From Saccharum officinarum (lineage: Eukaryota > Streptophyta > Magnoliopsida > Poales > Poaceae), in the NCBI GenBank assembly GCA_020631735.1, contig CM036231.1, forward strand, positions 1,081,831 through 1,145,830: 64,000 nt of DNA, written 5' to 3'. Under the pieces are notes generated by a model. It searched no databases. It was not told where the DNA came from and worked only from the letters and a program-made list of their open reading frames with translations. Position 1 is the first letter of the stretch; every line of letters starts with the position of its first letter. Below, piece after piece: positions 43,893 to 55,543 of this stretch. The position numbers and the translations under genes are program-made.

Positions 43893-46800
43893 AGTCAAAC
43901 CTCAGCTGTTTCGAGCTCTATATATCGCATTAATACCCATGGGCATGGATTCAAACTGGAGAGACGCTCTATATATGTAAATAACTAAAGATTGGTAATA
44001 TCTAAATGTTTCTACACTCACCACAAGTGCTCCAGGTGTGGTTGTGTGGATTATGTTTGGTGTTACCTTTTGCTTATTTATGTGGTTAATCTAACAGTTA
44101 GTGGTAAATGAGGCCTTTTTGTAACCCTCCCTACTTGCCTGGAACACAGTAAGACTATGATACATTAATAACAATACAGTTTCAACTACAATTTGTTTTT
44201 CTGCCCTCACCAAAATCGTTGCTCCATACATGCAGATGAGCTATTTTCTTCTGTCAACTCTAAACCTCCTTCGGTGGTTGTTCCTTTTCCAGTTCTCAAA
44301 GATTGTTTCCTCAGTGTGGATTCTAAGCAGGATTGTCTGCTTCCTTCCTTTATTTATTAATAGTAATGTCAGGTTAATCTTTGGGATTTTTTAAATGTAC
44401 CTCTAATTACATGCTCACCGATGTTGAGTAATTTGTGTCTCTTCATGTTTATTTCCTTGACTGACTTTATTTTTTTTTACATTTGCAACTTCCAATTCAA
44501 TGAAATCAAGTCACTTTTAGATGAAATCTCAGGTAAACCTTCCTACAACCCTTTTACTGTATTAAATAATACTTCTAATGCTGATCTACAAAAGGTTGTT
44601 AAGGACTTATATATAGAGGTAGTAGACATGGATGAACAATTTGATACTTTTAGAGCAGAAGAAGTTGTTAGGGCTGCTATTGCTGAGGCCAACTACAAAT
44701 GTTTCTTGGAGAAACAAAATAGCAAAAGTGTGTCCCAGGAGGAGGGCCAATCAGGAGATTTGTCCCTGGATGTGATTAATAATTCTCACAGGGATGTGCA
44801 ATTATCCACTCTCAGGGGCGAGAGTGAGTGCACAGGGGAGGTCTCTCTTGAGGGGTTTCTGCTATCCAAAATCCACAATGAGAATCTTTTTTTGGAATGT
44901 TAGAGGCCTTGGGAAAGCTCGCAGAAGGAAGTTGGTAAAAGACCATATTCTGCTTGAGGAGGTAGATGTTGTTGCTTTACAGGAAACCATCAAACAAGAC
45001 TTTGAAGACTGGGAGCTTAGGGAAATGGCAGGTAACAAAGATTTTTGCTGGAAATGGTCTCTAGCTCGAGGGCACTCAGGGGGACTGCTTTTGGGCATTA
45101 AGAATGATGTTTTTGAAATTGAGCATGAGGAGTCAGCTACTTATTTTTTGGCTGTTCAAATTAGAAATAGGGTCTCAAATTTTAGGTTCTGGGTGGTAAA
45201 TGTTTATGGGCCTGCTCAGCATGAGAATGCTGGAGATTTCATACAGGAGTTGTCTGAGTTTTGTGACAAAGGAAATCTTCCCATTCTGTTGGGAGGTGAT
45301 TTCAATCTGATCAGGAATGATAAAGAAAGGAATATTGGTCATGGGGATAGAAAACTGATGGAGATGTTTAATGATTTCATTGGGCAGTTTAGGCTAAGAG
45401 AACTTTTCATCTCAGGGGCTAAGTTCACCTGGTCAAATAAACAACTTCACCCTATTTTGGTCAAATTAGATAGGATTCTAGTCACAGATAACTGGGAGGA
45501 CAGGTTTCCTAAATGCTATGCTTGGTCTAAAGCCAGGGTTGGTTCAGATCATTGTCCACTTATTTTGGACTCTGGAGAACAGGGAACTCTAGGCCAAGAT
45601 ATTTTTTCTTCCAAGAACAATGGCTGCATAATGAGGGGTTCTATAAGCTTGTTTCTGATAAATGGAGAGAGGTCAGGACAAGTTTAATCAGCAATCTTAT
45701 TCTTTGGATATATGGCATGGGTGTCTACAAGCACTGAGAAAGTTCTTAAAAGGGTGGAATTTGAATTTACTGGGTTCACAAAGGATGGTTAAAACAATGG
45801 TCACTAAGAGGATTCAAGAGATTGACAATTTTGCTGAATCTAGAATTTTAGACATCACAGAATGGGAGGAGAGGATTGATCTGGAGAAGCAACTGGAGGA
45901 GATAGAAAAACTGGAAGAACTTTACTGGAAACAAAGAGTTGGAGATAATTGGATCCTGAAAGGGGAGGCGAATACTAAATTTTTTCATCAATTTGCGAAT
46001 GGCAGAAGAAGAAAGAATAATATTTCATATTTGGAAACTGAGGATGGTGAAGTTAGGGGACAAAAGGATATATCTGCTCATGTTGTGCATTTCTACAAAA
46101 ACTTGTTTGGTAACAATGAAACATGCTCTTTGAAACTTGGGGAAAATTTTTGGCCAGCTAGTTTTACTCTTGAGGATGTTGACAAAGTTGCTCTGACTAG
46201 GGCCTTTGATTTAGCGGAGATCAAGTCTGTCCTGTTTGACATGAAAGATAGCTCGGCCCCGGGCCCAGATGGATTTGGGGCCAAATTCTACAAAACTTCT
46301 GGGAGGTAATCAAAGGAGATTTTTTGCTATGTTCCAGGATTTTTCTGCTGGTTCCTTGGATATTAAAAGACTTAACTACGGTGTGATTACCTTAGTCCCA
46401 AAAACGAAAGAAGCAAATACTGTTAAACAATTTAGGCCGATTTGTCTTCTTAATGTGGGTTATAAGTGGTTCACTAAGGTACTCACCAACAGGCTTGTCC
46501 CTATTGCCCAGAAATGCATTGGGAAGAATCAAACTGGCTTTATAAAAGGGAGGAATATCCTGGATGGGGTGGTGGTGCTTCATGAAGTGGTGCATGAAAT
46601 GAGGAAATCTAAAAGAAAAGGCTTAATTATGAAGATTGATTTTGAGAAAGCATATGATCGTGTGAGGTGGGACTTTCTGGAAAAAAACTATGATTGGGCG
46701 AGGTTTTCCGCCTCAGTGGATCAAGTGGGTTATGGACACTGTTAAGGGAGGAAGGGTACGTGTGAATGTGAATGGGGAAAGGAGTCCTTACTTCAGGACC

Positions 46801-49800
46801 TTTAGAGGGTTACGCCAGGGGGATCCCCTTTCTCCCTTCTTTTCAATATTATTGCTGATGCACTGGGGGTGATGATGGATAAAGCTGTGCATAAGAATCA
46901 TATAAAAGGGGTCTTGGATGATCTTATCCCTGGGGGGATTTCTCACATATAGTATGCAGATGATACTGTCCTAATGATAGATGGCTCTGAACAATCTATA
47001 ACTAATCTAAAATTGATTTTGTATTGTTTCGAATGGTTATCGGGGTTGAAAATAAACTTCCATAAAGTGAAGTTTTTGCTTTTGGAGTCTCTCAAAATGA
47101 AAAAGAACTCTGGGCTAATAGATTGAATTGTGCTCTAGGGGAGCTTCCTATGAAATACCTGGGAATTCCTATAAGTGATTCACACATTAACATAACTGGC
47201 TTCAGTTACATTGTCCAGAAAATCTTTAAGAGGTTGGATCCGTGGAAAGGGAAGCATTTGACCTCTGGAGGAAAGCATATTTTGACTAATTCATGTTTGA
47301 GTAGCATTCCTATCTACTGTATGGGGTTTTATTATTTGCAGGATGGGGTTCATAGTCAAATGAATAGTATTAGAGCAAAGTTTCTCTAGGAAGGGGCTGA
47401 TGGTAAGTTCATATATCATATGGCGAAATGGGAAATGGTAACCAGGCCCAAGGATCAGGGGGGTTTGGGCATCATTAACACAAGAATTATGAATGACTGC
47501 TTGTTGGTTAAGTGGATATGGAAGATTTTCCAAAACCCAGAGGAATTATGGTTTAAATTGGTGAAAGCCAAGTATATGTCTGAGGGGAGTTTTTTTTATT
47601 CCAATATAAAAGGGAGTTCCCAATTTTGGCAAGGGCTTCATAAAGTCAAACATATTTTCAAATGGGGGCTATTTTTAGGATTGGAAATGGGCTTCATTGT
47701 AAATTCTGGACCGATTGTTGGCTACATGATGTTCCTTTATGTATCTCTTATAATAATCTGTTTAAAATGGTGGAAGATCCAAACTGTGCTATTGCAGACT
47801 ACATAATTGATAATCAATGGTGGGTGGAGTTTAGGAGATCCTTATCAGCTTCTGAATATAATACTTGGTCAGAACTTTTGGGTGATTTACAAACTGTAGT
47901 GCTTACTTCTGCCCCCGATACTGTTATTTGGGCTCTGGAAAGTAATAAGAATTTTTCAACCAAATCTCTGTACCGGTTTTTAACTGATAGGGGGATAGCC
48001 AGTAAGATGGTTGTCTTTATCTGGAAGGCTAAATTGCCTTTGAAAATTAGAGTCTTCTTATGGCAAATTTTTAACAACAAGTTGCAGGTGGCTCAAAGCC
48101 TTATTAAAAGGGGTTGGAAAGGAAGTAAGGATTGTTGCTTATGTGGGAAAACCGAATCTGTGGAACATATCTTCTTTAAATGTCATATTGCTAAATTTGT
48201 TTGGAGCATAATTGGGGAAGTGTTCCGTATCAGTGTTCCCAGATCTCTAGATGATCTCAGCCTCTGGATTCAGGGCAAGGGGCCCTTCCCTAGTCGAATG
48301 ATCATGTTCATGTTTGCAGGGTTCGCATGGGCTATCTGGACGACAAGGAACAAGATGGCGATAGAGAAAAAGTTTCCAAAAGCCCCTACTGATGTCATCT
48401 ATTGTGCTATATCTATTCTACAGAAGTGGAGGCTACTGCTGAAGGAGGGGGACAAGAAGTTCTTTGATAAAGCCAAGGATGATATCATGAAGTGGATAAA
48501 GGGTTTCCAGCCGAGCAAATATTCAATGTCAGACATCTTGGAGATTTAGTCTGTGTAATAGGGCCTTGCTTTCTGTCGTTCACGTTTGGTAGCTGGTACC
48601 CCTTTCAAAGTTCTGTACTGTAGCTGGTAACCCCAGCATATACCTGTTTTTGCTTTCTATAAAAGCAGAGGTTAAACTCGGTTTAAAAAAAATGAAATCA
48701 AGTCACGCGTCACGACGATTATCCACATGCCTCAGCCATCACTAGCACCAGCGTATATCATCGTATACCACTGATCTCAGGGACTTAGAGCAAGTGAAAA
48801 ACAAAAACACATAGGCAGAAACCCTGCATAAAAATTTTGTAGCCTAAGGTTCTGCATACTCATGCTGAGACAGCGACCACGCACAGCACACACAAGCGCG
48901 ATCAGCAGCTGCACGCACAGCAACGCGCGCGTACCGTGCTAGTTTGTGTTTATCCACTCATATTGCCATTGCTGTGCGTGTTGCTATGTTCGATTCATTC
49001 TGATCCAGCATCCAAGTAAGTCATCCGGAGGTAAGTTTTAGAAACCTCTATTTATTGCACCTATATCTATGTATTAGGTTAATCAGTTTACTGCCTGCAC
49101 ATGTTCTTTGTTGCCACTGTATCACAGTAGTTTATGTTACTTTGTTTGGCAATAGTTGTCTGATGGTTTTTTTTAGGGCAAAAGCTGTGGGGAGATCCCC
49201 ACAGCACTTTTGAATAACAAAGCAAAGGAGAGTCCGATGTTGTAGTAGTAATATCAGAATATTATAGCAGTATTCAGAGATGAATTTAATATTGCTCCAC
49301 TCTCCAGCATGATAATTAATGATTCAGAACATTTTAATCAAGGCAAGTACTACTCAGTAATATTTTGGACTTCACACAGTTGAAGAGCAAACTTTATTCA
49401 GTTTCTCTTTGAACTGTGTGAAGTCCCATGTCTACACTGTTAGAACAAACTTTAATATCTGGAGTTCTTCTGTTGGCACTTTGCAATACTAATGCAGTTC
49501 AGTTTCTACCATATTCTACTTTTCAATGCTACTGCAGTTCAGTTTGTTGAACATATTTGCACCGCAAATCTGTTCTGAAACTGTGGCTGGCTACCATCAA
49601 CCTGAAACTAACCACTTAACAAGTTAGCAGATTGGTAGTTCCAGCAGTAGTCCAGTGACATGGCTCTTCCATCCCTACCTCATTACTGTGAGGAAACCTT
49701 GCAAGTGACCATGTGGCTGATGTTCTGTGCTATGCAGACTTCCCATTGGCCGTTCTGATTTCCCAGCCCTTAATTAGCTGATTAGCTTTAACTTCCTAAG
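43893..49800. repeat. 5.9-kb segment, second copy (probable unmerged contig overlap)
   Basis: Same sequence as 37876-43792. Indels relative to it lie mostly in runs of a single base: C runs near 38000, 38251, 40286 and 40824, G runs near 38835, 39568 and 43180, T runs near 38456, 39670 and 43165, the A run near 40675, and a GTG/T-run change near 40308. After 49800 this copy continues into unique sequence. Confidence 0.95.
44515..48691 (+). mobile_element. LINE, second appearance (probably the same element)
   Basis: Same element, same 15-bp target duplication (44500-44514 and 48692-48706) and same internal stops as 38499-42683. Its endonuclease frame (44794-45687) additionally breaks near 45583 where a G run is one shorter. 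Two different insertions cannot share target site, truncation point and stops, so this is a copy of the locus, not an independent insertion. Confidence 0.93.
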
Positions 49801-49914
49801 TATGCCTGACTTGGTAGCTTGAGCAAAGTTCTGTCATTAAATGGACTATACAAACAAACCTGTGCATCATGCTTACTAGATTTTAACTTCCTATTGACAA
49901 CATCATCCTTGCAG

Positions 49915-50140
49915 AAAAACAAAGAAGCAAACTCGATTAGTTTGGTGTATGGCAAAGACCACGCAACTGGAGATGCTGCAAGGACTGGCTGAAAGCTCAA
50001 AAGACATGGGTAGGGAAGAGAATAGCAGCAAAGAGCCTACCTCATCAGCAACTTCAGAAAGTTTGAAGAGGCAGCGGTTGGCTGACTCATTTGCTTCAAT
50101 GATGGCTGAGAAGTTTGATCACTGCAGCACTCAAGGATGA
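49915..50140 (+). CDS. Possible last exon of an unidentified gene
   Basis: Follows the acceptor CCTTGCAG (49907-49914) and stays open to TGA at 50138-50140. It reads KTKKQTRLVWCMAKTTQLEM, then a Ser/Glu-rich stretch and RLADSFASMMAEKFD. The composition looks like real protein, hydrophilic with an amphipathic end, but I recognise no family. It may be the terminal exon of the gene whose upstream exon is at 35711-36640, with the LINE and MITEs sitting in introns between. The annotated ATG at 49949 would be internal in that case. Confidence 0.4.
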
Positions 50141-50360
50141 AGCACCCAAAGGCCCGACATCCAAAGAAATGAGGTAGATGGATTAGATGAAGACACATGC
50201 TTAAATTGTTTGATATCTTAACTGCTGATGCACGCAAGTATGCGTCCCTTTTCACCTTTTGGCACTTCCAGTTGTAATAAGAAAGAAATGGTTGCTGAAA
50301 CAACTCAACAAGTGAAGAATATGTGTATCTGTCTTCAAGTGTGCATCTCTCTATCTAAAT
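50141..50360. other. Probable 3' flank of the unidentified gene
   Basis: No frame or repeat of note; a possible 3' untranslated region. Confidence 0.3.
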
Positions 50361-50363
50361 ATG

Positions 50364-50400
<37 letters not shown>

Positions 50401-50463
50401 AGAGTAATGTGCTTATGTGTATCCGTCTTCAAGTGTGTATCTGTCTATCTGAATATGTGTAGA

Positions 50464-50496
<33 letters not shown>
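50361..50496 (+). repeat. Compound TG/GA microsatellite in a duplicated unit
   Basis: (TG)n then (AG)n at 50361-50404, and (GA)n at 50460-50496. Each is preceded by a similar GTGTATC.GTCTTCAAGTGTG and CTATCT.AATATGTGT, so a unit of about 95-100 bp has been duplicated. Confidence 0.85.
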
Positions 50497-50500
<4 letters not shown>

Positions 50501-50836
50501 TGTGTATGGTCGTTGCCTATTTATATGTCTATTTGAACATCATGTCTGTATATGGTAGTTGTTGCCAATGTTTGTCTATCTGAACACCCTGTTTGAAATC
50601 TGGGAAATCCGGTGTTGCCTACTTTCAATATTTGAACATCCAAACAGCGTTTGGAATGTAATTCTAAGAATGAGTTTTCATGTACAACCAAACAAGAGAA
50701 TTGAAATGAATCAGATTTTCGGTAATTCAATTCCTATAGAATCTAATTGCTAGAATTTCATTTCTAGAATGAGATTTAATTCTAGGGAAACAAACGGGCC
50801 CTAAAATTAATTGTCATCAGCTTGCAGACAGAGAGA
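50497..50836. other. Unassigned, possible MITE remnant
   Basis: TTCTAGGGAAACAAACGGGCCC near 50783 resembles a MITE end (GGGCCCGTTTGTTT in reverse). No matching left end found. Confidence 0.3.
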
Positions 50837-50934
50837 GCTCAAACTTGGCAGCAAGAATCATCACTTGCACTGTTGCACTTACGGAGCTGAAACTTGGCAG
50901 GAAGATTCATCACTTGCACTGTTGCACTTATCGG
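50837..50934 (+). repeat. 49-bp tandem duplication
   Basis: Two units (50837-50885, 50886-50934) starting GCT.AAACTTGGCAG and sharing ATCACTTGCACTGTTGCACTTA-like cores of under 20 identical bases plus edges. A third unit starts at 50935 (GCTCAA) but stops at once. Confidence 0.8.
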
Positions 50935-50999
50935 GCTCAATCGTTACGGTACCGCCGTACACGTCCCCACAAACAAGCCAGGGGCTGCAGTGGTTGCCC

Positions 51000-51550
51000 A
51001 CCGAAATTGATTGGATTCGAATTACCGGAACCTGATTGATTGGATTCGAACAACCGGAACCTGATTGATTGGCGCAATTGTTGCACCCGTCCTCGCCAGA
51101 TTTTTCCTCTTTGTTACTGCAGCTGTTAACTGTTGTCATCTTGCGACATCTGCTAGTTTCCCCTTTCCTACCTCAGCTACGCGGACGATCCTGTACGCAC
51201 GGTCAGAGAATCACGGTGGGATGACAGCCCCAACATCGTAGTGGGTAGACTTCGCGGGCGTGCTCAACCTAAGGGCCGAGTTGGCGCGCCTTCTTGGGGA
51301 AGGAAACCCCTCCGACATCACACTCTACGCCTGGACCGACTATAGCATCCCGCGGATCCCTCTGGTCGTTGATCTGCCTTCAAACATGGACCCCATGGTT
51401 ATAGGCGTCCTCAACACCCGGTCACCAGGTGAGAGCTTTACAGTTGCTGAATTACATTACAGTCTTCTTGACGAGATCTTTACAATGATATGTCCGTTTC
51501 GATCGTCTCGACGAGATCTTTACAATGGTGTGTTCTATTTTATCATTTGA
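51000..51550 (+). pseudogene. DUF569 C-terminal exon, second copy
   Basis: 51005-51430 is collinear with 12160-12540, including the GGAACCTGATTGATTGG repeats (51027, 51056) and the coding segment VLNLRAELARLLGEGNPSDI, IPRIPLVVDLP, MDPMVIGVLNTRSP. A good donor (CAGGTGAG at about 51427) follows NTRSP, which the first copy lacks. The DUF569 domain exon that should precede it is absent, so this is a fragment. The frame remains open to 51550 but beyond the donor it is probably intronic. A duplicated GACGAGATCTTTACAATG lies at about 51470 and 51509. Confidence 0.65.
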
Positions 51551-51689
51551 GATACTTTTATGTGGTGAAATATCAATAATTCTGCAAAAGAGGTGAGAGC
51601 AACACAACTCGTGGAACTTGTCAGAATAAACCCAACAACTATGCACTAATAACCCTTTTACCATTATATTGTGTATTAATTGAAGGTAT

Positions 51690-53741
51690 AATGTTGACGT
51701 TAAGGACCATCAACAGGGGTGCTTGCCGCAAAACACCCCTCTAGTGCAATAGTACGCGCAGGTGCTGCGTGATAACCTATAACGTGAGGGACTGTTTTGC
51801 ATGAGTTGCGGGGCGCTCGCGTGAGTGGGCTAGTTGGGCTAGCCTGCTGCCGGGCGGTCATGACCTGCACGGGCCGCAGTTGGCTGTTGGGCTGATTCGG
51901 TTGCCTCCGGCCCTTTTAGTTTTCTAAAGCTTTTCCTAATTCGGTTTCTATGATAAAGTTGTAAATTCAATATAAAAAAATGTTGGAGTCGAAAAATTGT
52001 CAAACCAGTTTTATTAGGTTCCAAAAATCTTTCCCAATGTGTTAGTGTATTTAGTATGCATAGCATTATAATGTTTTCATAAGTTCTTTAACTAAATTGA
52101 GAAGCTTATTTTGTTAAAATGTGAACTTGTATGAATTTCCATGATTAATCTAGGATAGCAATAAGTTTAGAAATTTAACAGTAGGATCTTGGTATTGTTA
52201 AGTGCTCACTGTAATTTTTGTAAGTCCTGAATACTTAGTTTGTTAGAATAGTTAGTGAGCCCTAGGTGGAATATATACATTAAATCAATGGAATAAATAA
52301 AGTAATATCTTGGATTTTCATAACTAAAAGGCTCGTCGGGTTATAGCACGTTGCTGGTCGCAAAGATACGTAGTCTAGCACATTAGTCGACGAGCTAGTT
52401 CGTTAGTTTAAGAGACAAAATCGTATCTTAAGTTGTGACTGTCGTTGATTATTTACATCTATGCAATGCATCCGCAAATATCATAATAGGTATATTGATG
52501 GATCATGAAGTCATCGGGAGCAGCGGAAAAGATGGTGCCTTGATGATCGTGTCATCGCGTGGAATGCTAACTTTTGGTTGGATCTTACCCAGGCAAGCCC
52601 CGGTGCATAACCCCTGTTATTCTACACTTTAATTTATGCTTGTGCATTAAGTTTAAAGGAGTTGAATGAAACTCGCTTGCTTATGGGAGCAGGAAGACTT
52701 GTTTCTCTCTTGTGATAGGTTCTGGCTCTTTTTCAGACCGGCTTTTTAGGTGGTTATATATATTGGGTTGAGGAGGTCTAAGCATCAGACTGAGGCTGAG
52801 CCTGCAGTGTTGGGGGCTTAGAGTCCGAGCTTGGACGGGGACCTGGACCCCTTGACAGGAGTGGAACGGGTTGATCTTGCTTGTGCCTGGGGTATGAGCA
52901 ATGCATGTGTTTTCGGGGCACCCAGCTAGGTACATTGATTCATGAATTGCCGTCAATCTGACGGTCCGACATGACTATAATCTGGCATCGTAGTAAGAAC
53001 TATGGAAGATAGTAAAACGGCTCTGATTGCTTACCACCTGCTTGAAAGTAGTTGTGGTGCTTACATAGAATGATCGGTTAATGAACCAATGATGACCGCT
53101 AATCAAAAGAAATATAAGGGCGCACCTTTAGTAATGCTTCTTGTAGTTGCAATAAATCCACAAGCCAGAAAGTCTTGCATAATCCTTGGAGTCTTTTTCT
53201 TTCCTCCTGACGGGTAAGTCTTGCGAAGTACAATTGAGTACTCAGGGTTTGTTCTACCCTATTGCAGGCGACAGGTGTTAATAAGCTGACGCTTGAGTGT
53301 AGAAACCTCCTGGTGGGCTCAGCGAGGAGTTCCTTTACGATGCAGAGTAGAGTGTATTTATTAAACTCTCACCAAAAGTTTTACAAAGAAGATACTTGCA
53401 ATTTGTTCTCATTTCATGCTTATAAAAGTTTACCATGTTAATGTTTATCTTATCATTAAATTATCTTATTTCTGCTGAACTCTGATAACATTTTATATTC
53501 CGCTGTTATAATCAATAATGAATTACTCTGATGTTGCACTAAAAGTGATGTAAGAATTGGCAAGGATGTTGTAAGCTTTACACTCTTATTTGTGATCCTG
53601 ATATAAAAATGTGGATCTTCGAGTTCTCTCTTGCGGTGTGCTCGACGGAATCACTTAGTTTAGTGTTCTTCCTTGGGTACTTAGGGTCTAATGGAAGACG
53701 AGTACTCTTGGGAGGACATTAGATTAGACGGTTCTGCCACA
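51690..53741 (+). mobile_element. Gypsy-type LTR-like fragment, second family member
   Basis: Non-coding. Shares ordered blocks with 1-2796: CAGGCAAGCCCCGG (1321 and 52591), CCTTGGAGTCTTTTT, GGGTAAGTCT, the TACTCAGGG block and the terminal CGGTTCTGCCACA at 53741. The start is uncertain. Confidence 0.5.
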
Positions 53742-54448
53742 TAACCTTCCCTAACTAACTCCGTGCAAATCCCTCGCTCTCAACATCTCTTCTTCTCTTA
53801 TATAAGAATATAATAATATATAAAATAAAAATAAAAACGCCAACCAATATAGGAATAGGAATTGGAATAGGAACCGAGAATATAATATACTCATCTTATC
53901 TAATTTACTACATTTTATTGTCACGGCCAAAGTCGTTGTTTATTAGGTATGGAGCTCATAGATTTGCAGGCGATATGACACTAACAATTATTAAACAAAA
54001 AACAGGCTATAATTTGTCAAGTAACCAGTTGCCTACTCTTGGGCCAAACAGATTTTAGGCTAGCCAATCAACGGACTGGACTGATCTAGGCCCAGCGTCC
54101 TATTGCCCCATGTGACTCAGTACGGCGCACAGTGCGACAACCTAGACCAGCTCATGTGTAGCAATTGCCATAGCTTGAGATCGGCCGGATCGAATTTTAA
54201 ATATAAGAAAAGAAAAAAAGATCATCCGGATTGATAGGAGACCCGATCACTTTTTTTCTTTCTTTTTTCTTTTTAACAAATGATTCTGGATTAATTTTGA
54301 AAACGGGCATGCATGAAAAACCTTTTAAACTTAAACTTATTGTACCAATAGTTTTATGGTCAAAAAATAAACCATCAACATATGAAATTACATAATATGA
54401 AAAATAATCCTACAAGATGGTAAATAAATGCACATGCATTTCAACCTG
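53742..54448. other. Intergenic stretch
   Basis: AT-rich with simple TA and GGAATA-type repeats near 53810-53880. No gene. Confidence 0.4.
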
Positions 54449-55543
54449 GACAAGCCCACTGCTCCTCGCGTCCGGATATGGACAGTCCAGCAACCTGCTT
54501 TGCCTCGCCCCCACCTCGCATGCGCACCTTACCCCCGCCGCGCCTGCTCCTTCCCCTGACCCCCTCCTCTCTCTCTGCGTGAGCGGGACTCGGGAGCTGG
54601 CCCATAGCTCGCTGCACCCTCATCCACCCCCAGCTCTATCGCGCCCCCATCCCAGGCGTCCGGGCCGTGCGCCCATCACCCACTTTGCCCCGTGAAACAC
54701 TTGCAACATGAAACACTTGGATGCAACATATATCAGACATAGATGAAACATTTGAAAATACAGTTGCAACGTATGTGTGAAACATATGCAACATTCCGAT
54801 AAAATACTTGCAACATATGTGTGAAAGATATGCAACATCCACATAAAACACTTGCTGCAACATATTTTTGAAATATTTTTTCAAAACTCTTGCAACATAC
54901 AACTGAAAACACTTGCAAAAATATGCAACATATGCAACATCCTGATCTACTTTTGCAAGATCCATATGTAACAATCGTAGCGTACCTCTGAAACATCTGA
55001 AACACTTGAAACATACATTTACAATATAGAGAAGGGGAATGCCGGGGCCGGTCGATTTTGGTTGTTGGGGTGGGATCCAGCGGCGAGCCGCGACGTGCGA
55101 GCACCACCAGCACCGGCAATGCTCGTGGGTGCCCTTGGCTTGGTCGGGGAAGACCTGAGGCGCCACGGCACGTGTGCCCCAGCGGCCAGGGCGGGGTCTG
55201 CGGCCCGCCCAACGACGATGGGCGACGGATAGACAACAAGAGAGCAAGCGGCGCAGGTGACTGGGACGTATGTGAACGGCGTGGGTGATTGGGACGTAGG
55301 TGAGCAGCGTAGGGAGCGAGGGCGCGCGACGCGGCCGTTGACAGGGGAAGGGCATAGTGCGGCAATCCGACAGTGCGCGGTGGGAAAGGGGGAAGACGGA
55401 TGAACGGCCACGCTGCTTCGGGGCTGGGTGGATAGCATACGAGGGAGTGGTGATTTGTTTTTTTTTTGTTTCTGAGAGAGATGGGTTCTGCACCCACGGA
55501 GCCGCGTCCGGATGAGAGTCACAGACGGACGCCTGTGGTGGGT
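54449..55543 (-). mobile_element. TGCAACAT-array element A (possible Mutator-like non-autonomous)
   Basis: Two GC-rich flanks enclose an AT-rich block at 54695-55020 with nine exact TGCAACAT plus variants. Near the outer edges CCCAC..GCGTCCG (54454-54474) and, inverted, CGGACGC..GTGGG (55532-55543 region) resemble each other, as do CGCGTCCGGAT motifs. This layout is reminiscent of Mutator-like elements but I cannot fix the ends or a target duplication. Open frames of up to 285 codons on the minus strand are GC artefacts. It is built like element B at 60405-61623, in reverse orientation. Confidence 0.45.

Noticed and set aside
44794..45687. Second LINE endonuclease gene as evidence for a young tandem LINE burst
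   Set aside because: Same target duplication, truncation and lesions as the first copy and placed exactly against the gap; better explained by contig overlap.
54695..55020. TGCAACAT repeats as a CRISPR or telomere-like array
   Set aside because: The repeat core is 8 bp with irregular spacing inside a transposon-like unit; it is not a plant telomere motif.
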